In this document: positions 19,964-32,157 of the stretch, one piece after another | Layout of the letters: the number at the start of each line of letters is the position of its first letter | Position numbering within the stretch: the first letter of the stretch is position 1 | Origin: Phlegmacium glaucopus | Taxonomy: Eukaryota > Basidiomycota > Agaricomycetes > Agaricales > Cortinariaceae | Direction: 5' to 3' | Assembly: GCA_015039465.1 (NCBI GenBank) | Contig: MU130557.1 | Coordinates: 17,324-81,323, forward strand | DNA length: 64,000 bases | The notes under the pieces: generated by a model | Databases searched by the model: none | Seen by the model: the letters and a program-made list of their open reading frames with translations, nothing else | Told to the model about the DNA's origin: nothing | Translations under genes and position numbers: made by a program

Positions 19964-21147
19964 GTACTAGATGAGCAGTAATCAGTGATGACAGTCGTGG
20001 GTGCAACATGGACGCTGACCATGGCTGGAGTCTCTAGTCCTTGACTACTAGCGGAACCAAGTTGCCTGGGCACAGCAGGTTCAGAAGCTGAAGTGGGTAC
20101 GGAGATCGGAGAGGACACCGCGTATGCTTCAGTCCTCGCAACTGCCGTGGCATGTAAGTGATCGACGCTGACCATAGTAACCATTTCGAGCGGCAAATTA
20201 CTTGAAAGATTTAGTTACCCACCTTGTTCCTGCATCCATTACCAGAGTACCAGAGCTTGAACCCGCCTCGATCGATGATGGTGTAGGTGGGCGCTTCGGA
20301 TGGAAGAGGGAGATGGCTGCCTTTTGAGAGATCGGGCAAACTTTTTGTACGCGATTGTTCCTAGATGGTCTTTCGCTCGACAAGAGCGTCGTCACAATGT
20401 GCAGGAGTTTGCCATTCCCACAATGAAGCGCGGAGTTCAAAAACATCCTACTTGTGTGATGCACGTGATGGCTCACTCTTCGCTACTTCTTGTCGCAGGT
20501 TAACATCGTTTCAGTGCCACTTCGATAGATTGATCCTACATAAGCTTCGAAACAGCACTAACATGAGGATTGAGAGCCAGGAGACACTTTTTTCGATCCA
20601 CCTTGAATTCAAGATGGACAGGTAGGTGGAGTTGGATGGGGTCACAGTTTCATCGTCGGGAGGGACCATATATGCCAAGTGCGTCATAGGGTTGTTATTC
20701 AACTACTCTAACAACGCTTCTTCAAGTTCTGTTTTTCATATAGGTCAAACCGAAACAAAGTAAATTGTACAATTTTATCAATAACCAAGTGAGTTCATGC
20801 TTGAAGGCGCAGTTTTATGTAAGGAAATGCCCTTCTTGAACACCCGACCATCCTGAGACCATACCTTGATCCCTATTCCCAGCTATCCTCTCAAGGACTT
20901 CGTAGCAAGAATTCATATTGCCTCCAGAGTCCCGACTCTACCAAGCCTGTGCAGACACAAATAGAACGTCAAGTTGACAAAAAGAAACTCCCTCTCAGGC
21001 GGTATGACGGTTACATTGAACCGTAAACCCTCCCAAACAGTTGGTGATAACAGCACGAGGCACAGGCGTTTATATCTATAAAGGGCTGCGAGGGTTCGAA
21101 ATGGATCTGTTGGACACGTACTTGCCATGACAAGCAATTTGCAAGGC
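19964..21147. other. Upstream region of the NLR gene and a duplicated promoter block
   Basis: A 92-codon minus-strand frame at 20198-20476 (ends MDAGTRWVTKSFK) could belong to a 5' exon of the NLR gene or to an unknown gene. I could not connect it by splice sites. From about 20815 to 21140 the sequence is homologous to the 5' flanks of the F-box/LRR copies at 26.0 and 47.2 kb. Confidence 0.4.
20815..21140 (+). repeat. Duplicated 5' flank of F-box/LRR copies (copy 1)
   Basis: The text ACCATACCTTGATCCCTATT, the AGCTATCCTCTCAAGG block, a CCTGTGCAGACA block, and a CTATAAAGGGCTGCGAGG TATA region recur at 25760-26040 and 46900-47150. The three copies precede members of the same gene subfamily and are probably a shared promoter. 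Confidence 0.7.
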
Positions 21148-22460
21148 ATGAGCATCTCGTAGACATCGTCGGTTCCATATCCTTGTCCTCGGATATGTCT
21201 CTTCCTGCCACTGGTCACGATGATCCAGCTTCTTCTGTTAGTCCTTCGAACGATGGTCCACATGGCTCCTTCCCTACCATTCCATCCGAATCGACTTTGT
21301 CTGATATCAATAGTGCGCCGCATTTCAACTTCCTTTCCCATTTATTAACAATATCCTTCGAGTAATTATGCTCTAACGGTTTCCAAGTTCATCCTACAGA
21401 TGTTACGAATAAGGATGCTGAAGTACGAATTTCTCCTGCGGCTTACTTCCGTCTTGCTTTATCCCAAGAGCCCGAGATGCCTTTCTTTCCACATCTCTCT
21501 GATCTTGTCATTGACGCCGACACATCTCTCTCCTACCTTGAGCTTTTACTCACACCTTCGCTAAAATCACTGGAGGTGTTGCGCACTCCAGATGCCCAGC
21601 AGCCGAGATTATTTTCTTGATCACCCTCGCACAAGTTGCCCCTCTCCTTCAAACTCTAATATTTGGTCCAGGACGGTTTCCATCGAATTCCATACACACT
21701 GTGTTCTTCTATCAGATGAGGAAAACGGCGGCTAAGACGTTGACATGGCCATGGACGCCGACGTAGACATCGACAAGGATGGTATACCTAATGACCAGGA
21801 CGATGGGGCAAGTGATACTGAAATTTGCCAATGCCTGTCTCCGGTAGGAGCGATTCGTTACGTGAGAAGCTACATGCACGCATGGCGCAGCTGCGTCGAG
21901 GATGTGGGGAAAACGCTGGCGACAAAGGTGATTTATTGGAAGAAAGACGGATGCAGAGAGCCGCGATGCGTAGAAGAAGAAGAAAAGAGACGAGAAAAGA
22001 TTCGAAGAGAAGAATAGATGAAAGGTAAATGATCCAAAGAGAAAGAGAAAGAAGAGCGGAAAGCAGAGATAAAGGGAATGTAACGAAGGTAATTAACTCC
22101 ATCTTTCAATATCGAAGTTACGAACTTATGAGTTTTTCTCCTAGACCCAACTCATCGTCCCTGACCAAGGCCCCAGCTCAAAACAATATCGATTCCCACA
22201 GTAAACGATGGCGACCATCTCATACTCTTCTTTGGCCGGGTCTTCAAAGAAAAGTCAACAACTTAAAACTATTACTGACCCCCAGCAAGTAGTGCAGTAG
22301 CTGGCGTCACGCAGAGAAAAACTCGCAGCATCCCTGAAGAAAAGCGAAAGGCTATCAAAAACTGAGAGAAATGGGCAAAGGCTGAATGAGGCACGTCTAG
22401 AAGGCGTTAACATTCACGATGATGATGAAAGTCGACTGAAGAAGGCAGTCAAGCGGTGGG
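21148..22460 (+). pseudogene. F-box/LRR-SURF6 chimeric pseudogene, copy 1
   Basis: The 5' part matches the 47.2-kb F-box/LRR gene. Its ATG (21148) is followed by a TAG after four codons, and exon 2 is lost in a deletion near 21360. LRR-type coding continues to about 21700 (FFPHLSDLVI, SYLELLLTPSLKSLEV). At about 21709 it switches to a SURF6/Rrp14-like sequence: an acidic start, SLREKLHARMAQLRRG, then GDLLEERRMQRAAMRRRR. After an intron with GTAATT donor (near 22086-22145) it reads TQLIVPDQG, and later RLEGV and DDESRLKKAVK. SURF6 acts in rRNA processing and ribosome assembly in the nucleolus. This copy ends in the lysine-rich region near 22460 and lacks the SURF6 C-terminus. Confidence 0.78.
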
Positions 22461-23127
22461 ATTGTCTCGTGTAAAGGCTCTCGATTATATCATGATTGCT
22501 GACCAGGTAGATTATTCGAGAGTACACAAACTTGGCGATTAATCAGATTAACACATGCAACCATCGTTTCGATGATCACGCACGTAGATACTTCTAAAAT
22601 TGTGTTCATAGATATGCATACTCAATACTACATGAACATTCAAGTCCAAAAAATGTGATGTACAATTATCACGCGACTAGGATGAGCCTCCAATGCCCCT
22701 AGACCGGTGACCGTCTGTATATGAAGGGTAAATCCTGCGAATGGTCATGAGCCTACCTTACCCCCGCAGAGTGCGGATACATAATAGTAAATTAATACAT
22801 TAATTTACATTTTTAATATATCCCGATGCGGGATAAAACATCGCAACCCATGTACCAGCATATATCCCATGGGTACCCGCTGACCCACGCTGACCCCTAC
22901 ATCTATCAGCCAACCCCAATATTTCCGCCTGAGTCTATGTCTTATACAGGAACTGCCAGCTCGAAATCGCTGGAGAGGTCGCGTAGCAAAACGTCGAAAT
23001 TACAATACGTAGCGTGCATTCCCCTGGGCCTTGCCTCCTGTCATCTCATCAAGAAACTGGTTTACCTTAGCAGACCCTGCCAGTGCCAAGCGCCCAAGCC
23101 TTCCATATATGGAATGTCAGGGTCCTA
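22461..23127. other. No gene seen
   Basis: Short frames only. Near 22800-22960 a small tandem arrangement of CCCATGGGTACCCGCTGACC-like words occurs. No domain is recognised. Confidence 0.4.
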
Positions 23128-23154
23128 AATCCACTTTTGGCGTATGTTGCAGTG

Positions 23155-23885
23155 TTGTGCGGTCATGACCAGCCAGTTTTTGATGACCAGTCATAGTCAT
23201 GACTGGGTCATGACCAGTCACGACTGGTCATGGCTGATGGCAACCCGGCTAAGTGTAAGCCGGGGCTGCAGGGCTTATCAGTCTTATTTGATTAGGGTAG
23301 ATAACTTCGCACAATATGTACTTCGACTTCAGATATACTTCGACCTCACTGGGCAGCAGCTGTTTGAAATGCGCAGGAGGATTCATTTGAGAAAGAACTG
23401 GAATTCTACGAGCTTCTGGATCTGGACGCAGAAGGGGAGGATGATCTGGATGTTGATAATACTACAGAGCAAGTTCCTGGGTTTGAGTAGAGAAGAACAT
23501 GTAATTATACTACCTATCGTATGGAATTTCGAGCGTCGAGCATCCTGTGAGCCATTTCACGCAGCCTTATCAGTTACATCACCGATCAGATCAGCACTAG
23601 GGCCGTCATGACTGTGACTGGGATGACCAGTCACCTGAGAGTGTCAATGGGCACAACATTGGCCGTGAGAGCAGTCATGACTGTGGTCATGACCAGAGTC
23701 ATGACTGTGATGACCAGTCACCTGAGAGTCATGACCTAGTCAATGACCGGCACAACATTGCAATGGGCACAACATTGGCCGTGAGAGCAGTCATGACTGT
23801 GGTCATGACCAGAGTCATGACTGTGATGACCAGTCACCTGAGAGTCATGACCTAGTCAATGACCGGCACAACATTGGCCAAGGCC
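23155..23885. repeat. GTCATGAC-rich repeats, likely remnant of a DNA transposon
   Basis: Two clusters of the palindromic word GTCATGAC and of TGACTGGTCATGACC-like words lie at 23155-23235 and 23605-23880. The second includes a 116-bp tandem duplication (unit starts at about 23645 and 23761). Between them a plus-strand frame gives ELEFYELLDLDAEGEDDLDV and then a stop, a fragment I do not recognise. Dense short subterminal repeats around an internal decayed frame resemble a hAT-type element, but I found no terminal inverted repeat pair or target duplication. Confidence 0.55.
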
Positions 23886-24232
23886 CAAGAAGTCGGTTTC
23901 GAGCGTCTTACACTGTACACTGTAACAAACCATGGAAATTTTCTTGGCATCAGACCATGTTCTTAGTCTACCCGAGTCCTAATTCAAGTCATACAGTCAT
24001 CGAACTCATTTAACTCAAACAAATGCACAATATGTATGTCAATATCACAGTCGAACCAAACTCGCTTTCCACAACGACACTGATAATGATCCAGGGGCCA
24101 GCCAAGCAAATCTATTACATATCAGCGCTGAACTTCAGGCTTATGTAGAAAGAAAGGTCATTGTCATTGGAAAAAACTACTCCCACTCTAGTCCTCACCA
24201 CTGACTCCTCGTATTATCAACCACCTCGAATA
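23886..24232 (+). promoter_or_regulatory. Duplicated 5' flank of the PalI/SUR7-like genes (copy 1)
   Basis: The block runs from CACTGTACACTGTA through CATGGAAATTTTCTTG, GTCATTGTCATTGG and ACTCTAGTCCTCACCACTGA to the ATG. It recurs at about 32160-32557 and, in part, at 34740-34969. The three genes were therefore duplicated with their promoters. Confidence 0.65.
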
Positions 24233-25081
24233 ATGATCAAATTTCTCTCTTTCATCTCCCTCATCCTCAATATCATTGCCTTTGTGCTCCTCCTGTTGGT
24301 CAGCTTGTCGGGATTTGTTATCAGTGGGATCTACAGTAAGTTTCAAAGTCTCTTTGCGGTTAATCCAAACCTGACTACTACTATATAACTATTTAGTCAT
24401 GATTTTGCCATATATCACGATAGAAGCCGGTGGCGTTTCTGTACCGCGATATTTGCGTATGGGTGTTTTAGGCTTTTGTCAGACAGTCGCTCCGACTTAG
24501 TATGTCCTTACGATTAAACTCCCTTGTAGATTTACAGAAAGGTGTTCTGACTTCTTTAAAGTGCCAAGTACCTTGGGATTCCTGGTACAACCGCATGTTA
24601 CGGACCTCGTAGAGGTTACACCATTCCACTAGACGTGGTCGAAAACAACGGACTGCCACTAGCCGTTGCTACCATGCTAGATCCACTATTAGTTTCGGTT
24701 ATGGTTCTCCACCCCATCTGCGCTGCCCTTGCACTCGTGTGCTCGGTTCTCTCGTTCGCAAATCTCAGTCGACCAGTTATGGGGGTCGCCCTTTTCTACA
24801 CCATTTGCAATGGAATTTTATCGACAGTCGCGTTCGGCATTGATGTGGCTGTGGTTGACATGGCGAGGAGTAGAATAAATCAGTATCTGCACTCATTTTC
24901 AGCGTCGTATCCCGCACCTAGTTTGCCAGAGTGGGGAGCTGGGTCGTGGTTGACCCTGGCAGCTGCGATTTGCATCTGGGCAGCAGTGTTTATACTGGTG
25001 ATAAAGATGTGGAAGTATGGTGGAAATCGCAAGTCCACGGAAGTTGCAGGTCAGTCTTGCTTTCATTCCGATTATAAATGA
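24233..25081 (+). CDS. PalI/SUR7-like four-helix membrane protein, paralogue 1
   Basis: Three exons: 24233-24335, 24397-24499 and 24562-25081, giving 241 residues. Residues 1-33 form the first membrane helix. The extracellular-type loop carries RMGVLGFCQT and TTACYGPRRGYTIPLDVV, which resembles the C...GY.I pattern of PalI/Rim9 loops. Three more helices follow around ATMLDPLLVSVMVLHPICAA, PVMGVALFYTICNGILSTVA and WLTLAAAICIWAAVFILVIK, then a short basic tail. PalI/Rim9 proteins assist pH sensing at the plasma membrane and SUR7 proteins organise eisosomes. Which applies here is not known. The same exon lengths (103+103+about 520) in all three paralogues support the gene model. Confidence 0.85.
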
Positions 25082-26027
25082 TAATTTAACTTCCCTCGCG
25101 AACTACTAGTAGCGAAGATCACTTCCGAGTCTTAGGTCTTTGTACGCGTTTACGGTATAACTATGTCAATCGTTACGTTGTACTTGCCTCAAAATATCGC
25201 TGTATCCTTGGCCTAAATCATGGTATCTTGTTTTGTTCCCTTCCCATCAAATTTTCTCCTATCTGTTTAATTTTATCGGTGAATATACTCAAGGTTCACG
25301 ACCTTGGCTGCACTGTGTACGGGTGTCCCGCCGTTCCGCAAGAGAATAACGTTTCAAAATGTATTTCAATATGTCAGTGCACACACACACACAACTCCGC
25401 TGTTTGCCGCTTTTTATTTTATTTCCATTCCATTGGCGCGCGCTCGCTCATTCATTTTATTTTATTTCACACTGTCGATAAATGCGCATCAATCACGTGA
25501 TTGCACGTGTTGATGATGGCCTTGTTTGCCGCGCGAATTGAACTCAATCCCTAGCGTCTTTAAGACACTCAACGCTCACGAAGACGCTATAAAAATACCA
25601 GTATAACTTCATTTGAAGGGACTCGTATATGCCACGCGGAGCGATGGCCCTCACCCACAAGTTTATACATTGATACTGATTCCGAGGAGATTCGCTACAT
25701 ACATGTACAGTAATAGAGCGAATTAAACCTGCGTGACAGCTTTAAAAAAAAGTCAGCGAAGGCGGAATTTTATGTATTAAGGAAGTCTATTTTCACCTGC
25801 CCTTCTTGAACACTCGACCATACCCTACCAAGTCCGTAGCTTGATCCCTAGTATTTATTTCCCAGCTATCCTATTGCTATCCTCTCAAGGGCTTCGTAGG
25901 CAGCAAAATTTCATAATTCAATCATTGCCTCCTGAGGCCCGAGTCCCGACTCTACCGAGCTTGTGCAGACAGAAACAGAGCGTCAAGTAGACAAAAATCA
26001 TTCTCTTAAAACGTAGGCTCGGACCGT
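25082..26027. other. Intergenic; 3' flank of PalI-like gene and F-box/LRR promoter block
   Basis: The first 250 bp are homologous to the 3' flanks at 33415-33640 and 35805-36030. A short (CA)n run lies at 25379-25391. From about 25760 onward the sequence is copy 2 of the duplicated F-box/LRR 5' flank. No independent gene is seen. Confidence 0.55.
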
Positions 26028-27821
26028 ATGGAATTTAAATTTACATTGAACCATAAAGGATCTTCCCCTACCATCCTATCGACGTTGTCTGATATCAATC
26101 GTGCGCTGCATTTCAACTTCCTTTCCCATTTATTAGCAATTATCTTCAGTTTCTCGTACTGCACTTGATTCATTTATCCCAATCTTGAGACACCTCCCTG
26201 GACTTTATCTTGATCAAAATTTATATGTGAGTCATACGTGTGTTATGGAAAACTACATCGCTGACTATCCGTACAGTATATTCTTGGACCCATTGCGGCA
26301 GAAGATTGGGCACGTCTCCGTGACTATGCTCTAACGGTTTCCAAATTCATCCTTACGGATGTTAAGAATAAGGATTCTGAAGCACGAATTTCTCCTGCTG
26401 CTTACTTCCGTCTTGCTTTATCCCAAGATCTCGAGACGCCTTTCTTTCCACATCTCTCTGATCTCGTCATCGTTGACGCCGACACATCTCTCTCCTATCT
26501 TGAGCTTTTACTTACACCTTCGCTAAAATCACTGGAGGTGTCGCGCATTCCAGATGCCCAACAGCCGAGATTATTTTCTTTCTTGATCACCCTCGCACAA
26601 GTTGCCCCTCTCCTTCAAAGCCTAATTCTTGGTCCAGGACAGTTTCCATCGATTTCCATATACACTATATTTCAATTCCGAAATCTCCGCCAGCTAGAGC
26701 TGAAGGATGCCGTTTCGGAGATGAATTTCGCCTTCTTTAAAAGCTTGGGTTCTTTGCCTGCGCTCGAATCCCTCATACTTGATGCTCGATCTTGTGAATA
26801 TGTCTCAAGTACTACTACTATGGGCGGCAAAAGTGACAAAGAGTCCTCGAAAAATGACATTTCTGATACGGGCGATGCGTTCAATCAATTGATGAAACTG
26901 CACGTCATTGGATCGCCACTTTTTCTCGAAGACTTAGTTCCTCAAATCGCTTCGACTAGGTTAGAAGATGTTTCCATCATGGTTGCCTGCTTATTTTATG
27001 AGGAGTTGGAAATCAAGGGGACGAAGAAGAGGCCAATGGAGAAGGAGAGGGAGGCCCAGTGTTTATTGGAACTTGAACTGAAGAGCTTGGAGGGTGAGTC
27101 AGAGGAAGAGAGACGGCTGAGAGCGATAAATGAAAGGAAGGAGGAGAAAAGGAGGTTGGATGTATACAATAATACCCCCTTTGTGGCTCTTCTTCGATTG
27201 TTACCCAGCCGATGGTCAGCATCATGATCTCTCAAAACAGTCTCAGTCAGCGCGTTCAGCCACTCCCCACAGCAAGCCTTAATCCCTCCCACACTTCTTA
27301 AAGAGGCATTTCGGACTCTGCTTCTCCATCCCACCATCGAGAACCTTATAGTGAAAGGCTGGAGGCTTGACTCTGTCGAAGATAGTATTCTTGGTTTGGC
27401 AGAACTGGCTCCGTCCAACCTCAAAGGTCTCTTCCTGCCTCTAGATGAAACAAATTCAGGAATATCCTTGTCCACTTTGAGACATATCGCTATAGCATGC
27501 CCAAAACTTGAATCTCTCCGATGCTGCATCAATCCTCTGTCTCTGATCCCAGAATATACTGTCCCGACCACTGAGGCCCTATTCCATGGACTACGAACAC
27601 TATCTGTTGGCAACTTGTCTCCACACTGGCAGCCGGATTCTAAGAAACTCTATCTCATCGCATGCCACTTGGATCGTCTGTTCCCTCACTTAGAAACGAT
27701 CAACACCTCTGAGGAGCACAATGGGGAGCAGTGGGTTGTGGTTAATGAATTGGTGAAGATGTGTCAGAAGGCTCGCATGGATGAAAGGTTTCGTGCATCT
27801 ATGATGCCGACCCGACGATAA
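26028..27821 (+). pseudogene. F-box/LRR-like gene with a 4-bp frameshift
   Basis: Exons 26028-26100, 26150-26226 and 26277 onward copy the 47.2-kb gene, including the conserved intron 1 between GAT-C and TT and the YILGPIAAEDWARLRDYALT start of exon 3. The LRR half reads intact (FFPHLSDLVIVDADTSLSYL, FRNLRQLELKD, LGSLPALESLILDA). At the codons after SRWSAS a 4-bp insertion (ATGA, near 27222) creates a stop at 27225-27227. The remaining 195 codons, up to MMPTRR at 27821, are present in the shifted frame. A truncated 366-residue product is possible. The charged insertion found in the relatives is short here. Confidence 0.82.
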
Positions 27822-28391
27822 CATCGGATTCGGAAGCACTTTGAGGAGATGATTTTCCAGTGAGATAATCTATGTAACTACTAACAGTATATCGGTTTGG
27901 CAGGCACTGACAGGGAGCCATTTATCATGATAAATTCCGTCATATCAGCAGTGGGAGTGGGCTCATGGAATGCCGACATGATTGTGTGACTGAACCTCGC
28001 TAATTAGAGCTCGCTAAAGCCCAGGTAAGGATTCCGAGTTCTCAGTATTGAGAACTTGTTCTTTACAACCTCATCGAACGTATCAATTCGTGCGGGTTTA
28101 GCCGGTCGGCTTCCTTCCTTTGCATTGCATAGGCAATTTTATTTCAAACTCAGCTGTAGTGCCGACATTTGGCTGCGTCCGCCATCTTTCATTCCACCAA
28201 ATCCTCTCGAAACCAGCAGGCATCATCTACAGAGCGCTAGGAATCCAGTTATAAAGCTTCCAATCGATTGGAGGAACACGAACGACCCCCATTCGCCTAC
28301 AACTGCATGTCCCTGGATCAAACAGAGGTTCAAAAATGGATCCTTGTCTTTTGTTCACGTACTTGGCGCTACGAGCAACTTGCTTGAAGGC
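27822..28391. other. Intergenic between two F-box/LRR copies
   Basis: The block with AGTGGGAGTGGGCTCATGG and GCCGACATTTGGCTGCGTCC recurs after the copies at 49.3 and 54.4 kb. It is thus a duplicated spacer joining the 3' end of one copy to the 5' end of the next. The 187-codon frame over 28056-28619 is only partly coding (its end is exon 1 of the next copy). Confidence 0.6.
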
Positions 28392-30034
28392 ATGCTAGTG
28401 AGCATCCCCTACGCCGATTTGTGCCCCGTGACCGTTATTCCTGAGCCCTATGAGTCGCCCTCTTTTCCTGCCACTGGTCCCTCAGATTCTGATGCTTCTC
28501 CCGTCCCAGAGTCAACGTTGTCTGATACTGACCGTAGGCTACATTTCTGCTTACTTTTACTACTTATTGATAATATCCTTCAGTCCCACCTACCCTTGAC
28601 TCGTTTATCCCAATCCTGAGGCTCCTCCTCTATGTTGATCAGAATTTATATGTGAGCTTTTCGTGTTTTATGAAAAACTATATCGCTAAATTTTTGTCAG
28701 CATATTCGTGGATCAATTACGACAAAAGATTGGGAACGACTTCATCATCAATACTCGAAGCGTTTCGAAGTTTATCCTTAGGGACGTTCCGAATAAAGAT
28801 TCTCAAGCACAGACTTCTCCTGCTGCTTTTCTCCGTCTTGCTGGACTCCAACAGCCTGATATGCCTTTAATTCCTTCTCTCACTGATATTGTCGTAGTCG
28901 GACGCGTCTCTCTCCTACATTCCAGATGCCCAGCAGCCGACAGTATTTTCTTTCTTGATCACCCACGCACAAGTTGCCCCTCTCCTTCAAACTCTAATTT
29001 TTGGTCCAGGACGGTTTCCAACACTGTGCTCCTCTATCAGATGAGGAAAGCGGCGACGAAGACGGTGACATGTCTATGGACGTCGACATCAACATCAACA
29101 AGGATGGTATATCTAATGACAAGGACGATGGCAAGTGATACTGAAATATTGCCAATGCCTGTCTCCGGTGGGATCGATTCTTTACGTGAAAAGCTACATG
29201 CACGGATTGCGCAGCTGCGTCGAGGAGGTGGGAAAACGCTGGCGACAAAGATGATTTATTGGAGGAAACACGGATGCGGAGGAGAGCCGCGATGCGTGAA
29301 AGAAGAAGCAAAGAGAAAAGAAAAAAGATTCGAAGAGAGGAATAGATGAAAGGCAAAAAATGAGAAAGAAAAACGAGGAAGCAGAGATAAAGAGAATGTA
29401 ACGAAGGTAATTACCTCCATCTTTCAATATCGAAGTTTACGAACTTATGGTGAGTTTTTCTCCTAGACTTAGCTCATCGTCCCTGACCAAGGCCCCAGCC
29501 TCCAAACAATTTCAAGGCGCACAGTCAACGATGACGACCATTTCATACTCTTCTTTGGCATCGAAAAGAAAGGTCAACAACTTAAATTTACTACCGACCC
29601 TCAGCAAGCACTGTAACAGCTGGCGTCACGCAAAGAAAAACTCGCGGCCATCCCTGAAGAAAAGCGAAAAGCTATCGAAGACAGGGAGAAATGGACAAAG
29701 GCTGAGTGAGGCAGCACGTCTAGAAGACGTCAAAATTCATGGTGACGAAAGTCGACTGAAGAAGGCAGTCAAGCCGAAGGAGAAGGAGAAAAGCAAGTCG
29801 AAAAAGCATTGGTATACATTTTTCTCTGCTTTGATTGCTCGTTATTAACAGCAACCGCCGACAGGGATGAAGGGCGGGAACAAGTCACAGCAGCGATGGC
29901 CATCAAGCAGAAAAAACGCAACGACAATGAGAGAAAAAATGACAAAAAGAAGGGACTCACTCAAGGCCAGGCCAGGCTTCGAAGGGAAATCCTTTGGGAA
30001 GGGTGAAGCAAAGTCGAATAACAAGGGCAAGTAG
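28392..30034 (+). pseudogene. F-box/LRR-SURF6 chimeric pseudogene, copy 2
   Basis: Exon 1 (28392-28533) and exon 2 (LPPTLDSFIPILRLL-type) are followed by exon 3 beginning HIRGSITTKDWERLHH, with a one-base shift soon after. LRR-type sequence runs to about 29025, then the SURF6 half begins at the same junction as in the other two chimeras. It reads DGDMSMDVDINI, MPVSGGIDSLREKLHARIAQ, then an intron before TQLIVPDQ (here decayed), RKAIEDREKW, DESRLKKAVK, a second intron, REQVTAAMAIKQKKRNDN, and it ends with the SURF6 C-terminal RPGFEGKSFGKG motif and a TAG at 30032-30034. It is the only copy that keeps the SURF6 end. A two-base loss in the DDG region and other shifts break it. Confidence 0.82.
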
Positions 30035-30567
30035 AGCTGAATATCGAAGATTTTGCCCCACTTTGTCTATCCTGGCTATAATCTTAATTACCTTCGTTGG
30101 AAACTTACAAGTTGTACAGTGGCTCGTTCACATGTCCCAAATGCTGGCACCCTTCTGTAGCGGATCTTTGGCAGGGTGCGTAATAAGCACCACTATGTCT
30201 CTCTTGTTCCCTAGACTTCTATCTACATTGATTCTTATCGCGCACGTGAATTAGAATCTGCAATATCCATATTATAAAAATCGATACGGTCAAGAGACAA
30301 GGAGGACCTTTTAAAAGACCTGATTGCATGTCGTCACCCCTATGCTACTCCCCGCGGGGTAATGTTTTCGGATTCTGGGTAGTGGGTTACTTTCTATTTT
30401 TCTATCTCGAGCCTAGGCCTTCAAACAGACCCAACAGCATGAGGCAGGTTTACGTCACTTGTACCATCGATAAGCTGGCCGTCCTGAAGCGCTGGTTTTC
30501 TCTCCTCACCAACTTGATCTTCTCTTGATCATATAGTATCTACCAGAAAGCACCAGGAAAGCACAAA
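30035..30567. other. Intergenic; promoter of F-box subfamily A fragment
   Basis: The last 200 bp (TTTCTATCTCGAG..., ACCATCGATAAGCTG, TGATCATATA, CACCAGGAAAG) are shared with the 5' flanks of the subfamily A copies at 34.4 and 45.1 kb. No gene is seen before that. Confidence 0.5.
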
Positions 30568-31027
30568 ATGGATTCCCTCGACTCTTATACTCAGACAATA
30601 GACCCTGGCTTAAACGGCTTGACCGCGAAAGATTTCTATTTGAAGAACACGTACCTCTTTCTCTCATCTACAAGTCGAGAACGCCAGGGAATATCGTCTA
30701 TCCCTTTTCAACGCCGCGTTGACATGCAAACACTTCCTAGATGCAGCACTCAACGCATTATGGGAAAATTTGGATTCTTTAGTACCTCTACTCAGACTGT
30801 TACCCGCTCTGTGCGTTGAGGACGAGGCTTACGTATGTGTAATCGTTCTACACGTCTCTATATGACCTTGTGTTGTCTTTGGGTCCTCAGTGGGGATGTA
30901 TCTCAGGCAGATTGGAATCAACTGGAATGTTATGCTCGAAAAGTCAAGGTTTTCCATGCCATGCCATCCGATACCATAGGTCCTCGGGTTGTTTCTTCAA
31001 CCTATTTTCAAATTGCTCAGCTCAAAA
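30568..31027 (+). pseudogene. F-box subfamily A, truncated copy
   Basis: It matches the full-length gene at 45067-46760 from the ATG (MDSLDSYTQTIDPGLNGLTA) through the F-box-like segment (LSLFNAALTCKHFLDAALNA in a shifted frame), intron 1 (GTATGTG donor) and the start of exon 2 (SQADWNQLECYARKVKVFHA). Homology stops at about 31027, right after IAQL. A deletion near 30670 shifts the frame. Confidence 0.8.
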
Positions 31028-32157
31028 AATTTCAACGAATTTACTAGTTGAGGAATGAAGGCGCTTCGAACTTGTCTTTTATCACATCAGAAAAAAACAA
31101 GTTGCAACAGAGGTATATATTGACCATGTAGAGCTCATAGCTTGGTAGCCACCTCTGTGTAGCCTTGCGTAGTGCTTCATAGAAATGCATGTTTTCTATA
31201 CACAGCAAGGGGGCACCAAGATTCGAAAAACTACACGGGGTAGATTTTTTTCTCCAAGGCCTCGCGGCCCCCCTCGCCAACCCATATCGGGATCCAAATG
31301 CGGTATGTTTTACCCACATTTTCGGGCTTCGCTCCCTTCTGACCTAGAACTTGAGCCGCCCAAGCCACACTTTGGATAGATAGAAATAACCATCTTTGAG
31401 GATGTAGTAAACAGTAAATATGTGAGCAGTAGTCTAAGTCATTTTGAAGTCTTAACTTGCCTGTCACTGGACCATCAGTAGTCAAAAAACTTGGCCTAAA
31501 TGCGGACCAACTAGTCCATAAAACTGTCCAGGGACTGTATTATTGTGTGCTACACCGTGGGCAAGTACTTTTAGGTACTTGTACACCGGTTTTCAAAGTT
31601 CAACCCCCCCAAAAAATATTTTTTCTAAGCGTCCGGCAGCCCACCCCCCCAACCCCGGGTTCCGAGTTCGATTCCGGCCCTTGATACACAGCTATAAATA
31701 TCTTCATAGCGTTAACTTATATCCTCTTATACCCATATATAACACTGTACCCATGAGAGCGTCGTTTCTGTACATAGACCTCCTCACCGGATCTTACAAT
31801 TACGAGTAGAAATCATTTATAAAATTGATTAAATAATACCCCACATTCTGCAAAGCATGTTGTAGCTCAAAACCAGAGTTTGCTGAGGTATGTTGGAGAG
31901 AGAGCGATTCACGGAAAACTATATTTAGCAATTGAAGATCATGTGGAACCTACGCAAGCCTCCAGAAGGCACTAATAGGCACTAATGGCAAGTAATATTT
32001 ATTAAATTGGATACTATTGGATATGTACTGATATGCACCGGGAGCTATCAACTTACTAGGTGATCACACCAGATCACACCCTTTTCCCTGATGCACGCAG
32101 CTCCTCTAGGCCTTCCAAATTTTTATCCTTCGAGTCGTTCCATTCTCTAAAGCAACT
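31028..32157. other. Unexplained insertion-like block
   Basis: It follows an abrupt end of F-box homology. It contains a C-rich run (31603-31665), a small inverted repeat (GCAAGTACTTTTAGGTACTTGT near 31560) and GAGTTCGATTCCGGCCC (near 31665), which resembles a tRNA B box but has no A box or cloverleaf around it. No coding frame is convincing. A non-autonomous transposable element is the likeliest explanation. Confidence 0.35.

Noticed and set aside
31655..31690. tRNA gene or tRNA-derived SINE
   Set aside because: Only a B-box-like GAGTTCGATTCC is present; no A box, cloverleaf or terminal structure could be found around it.
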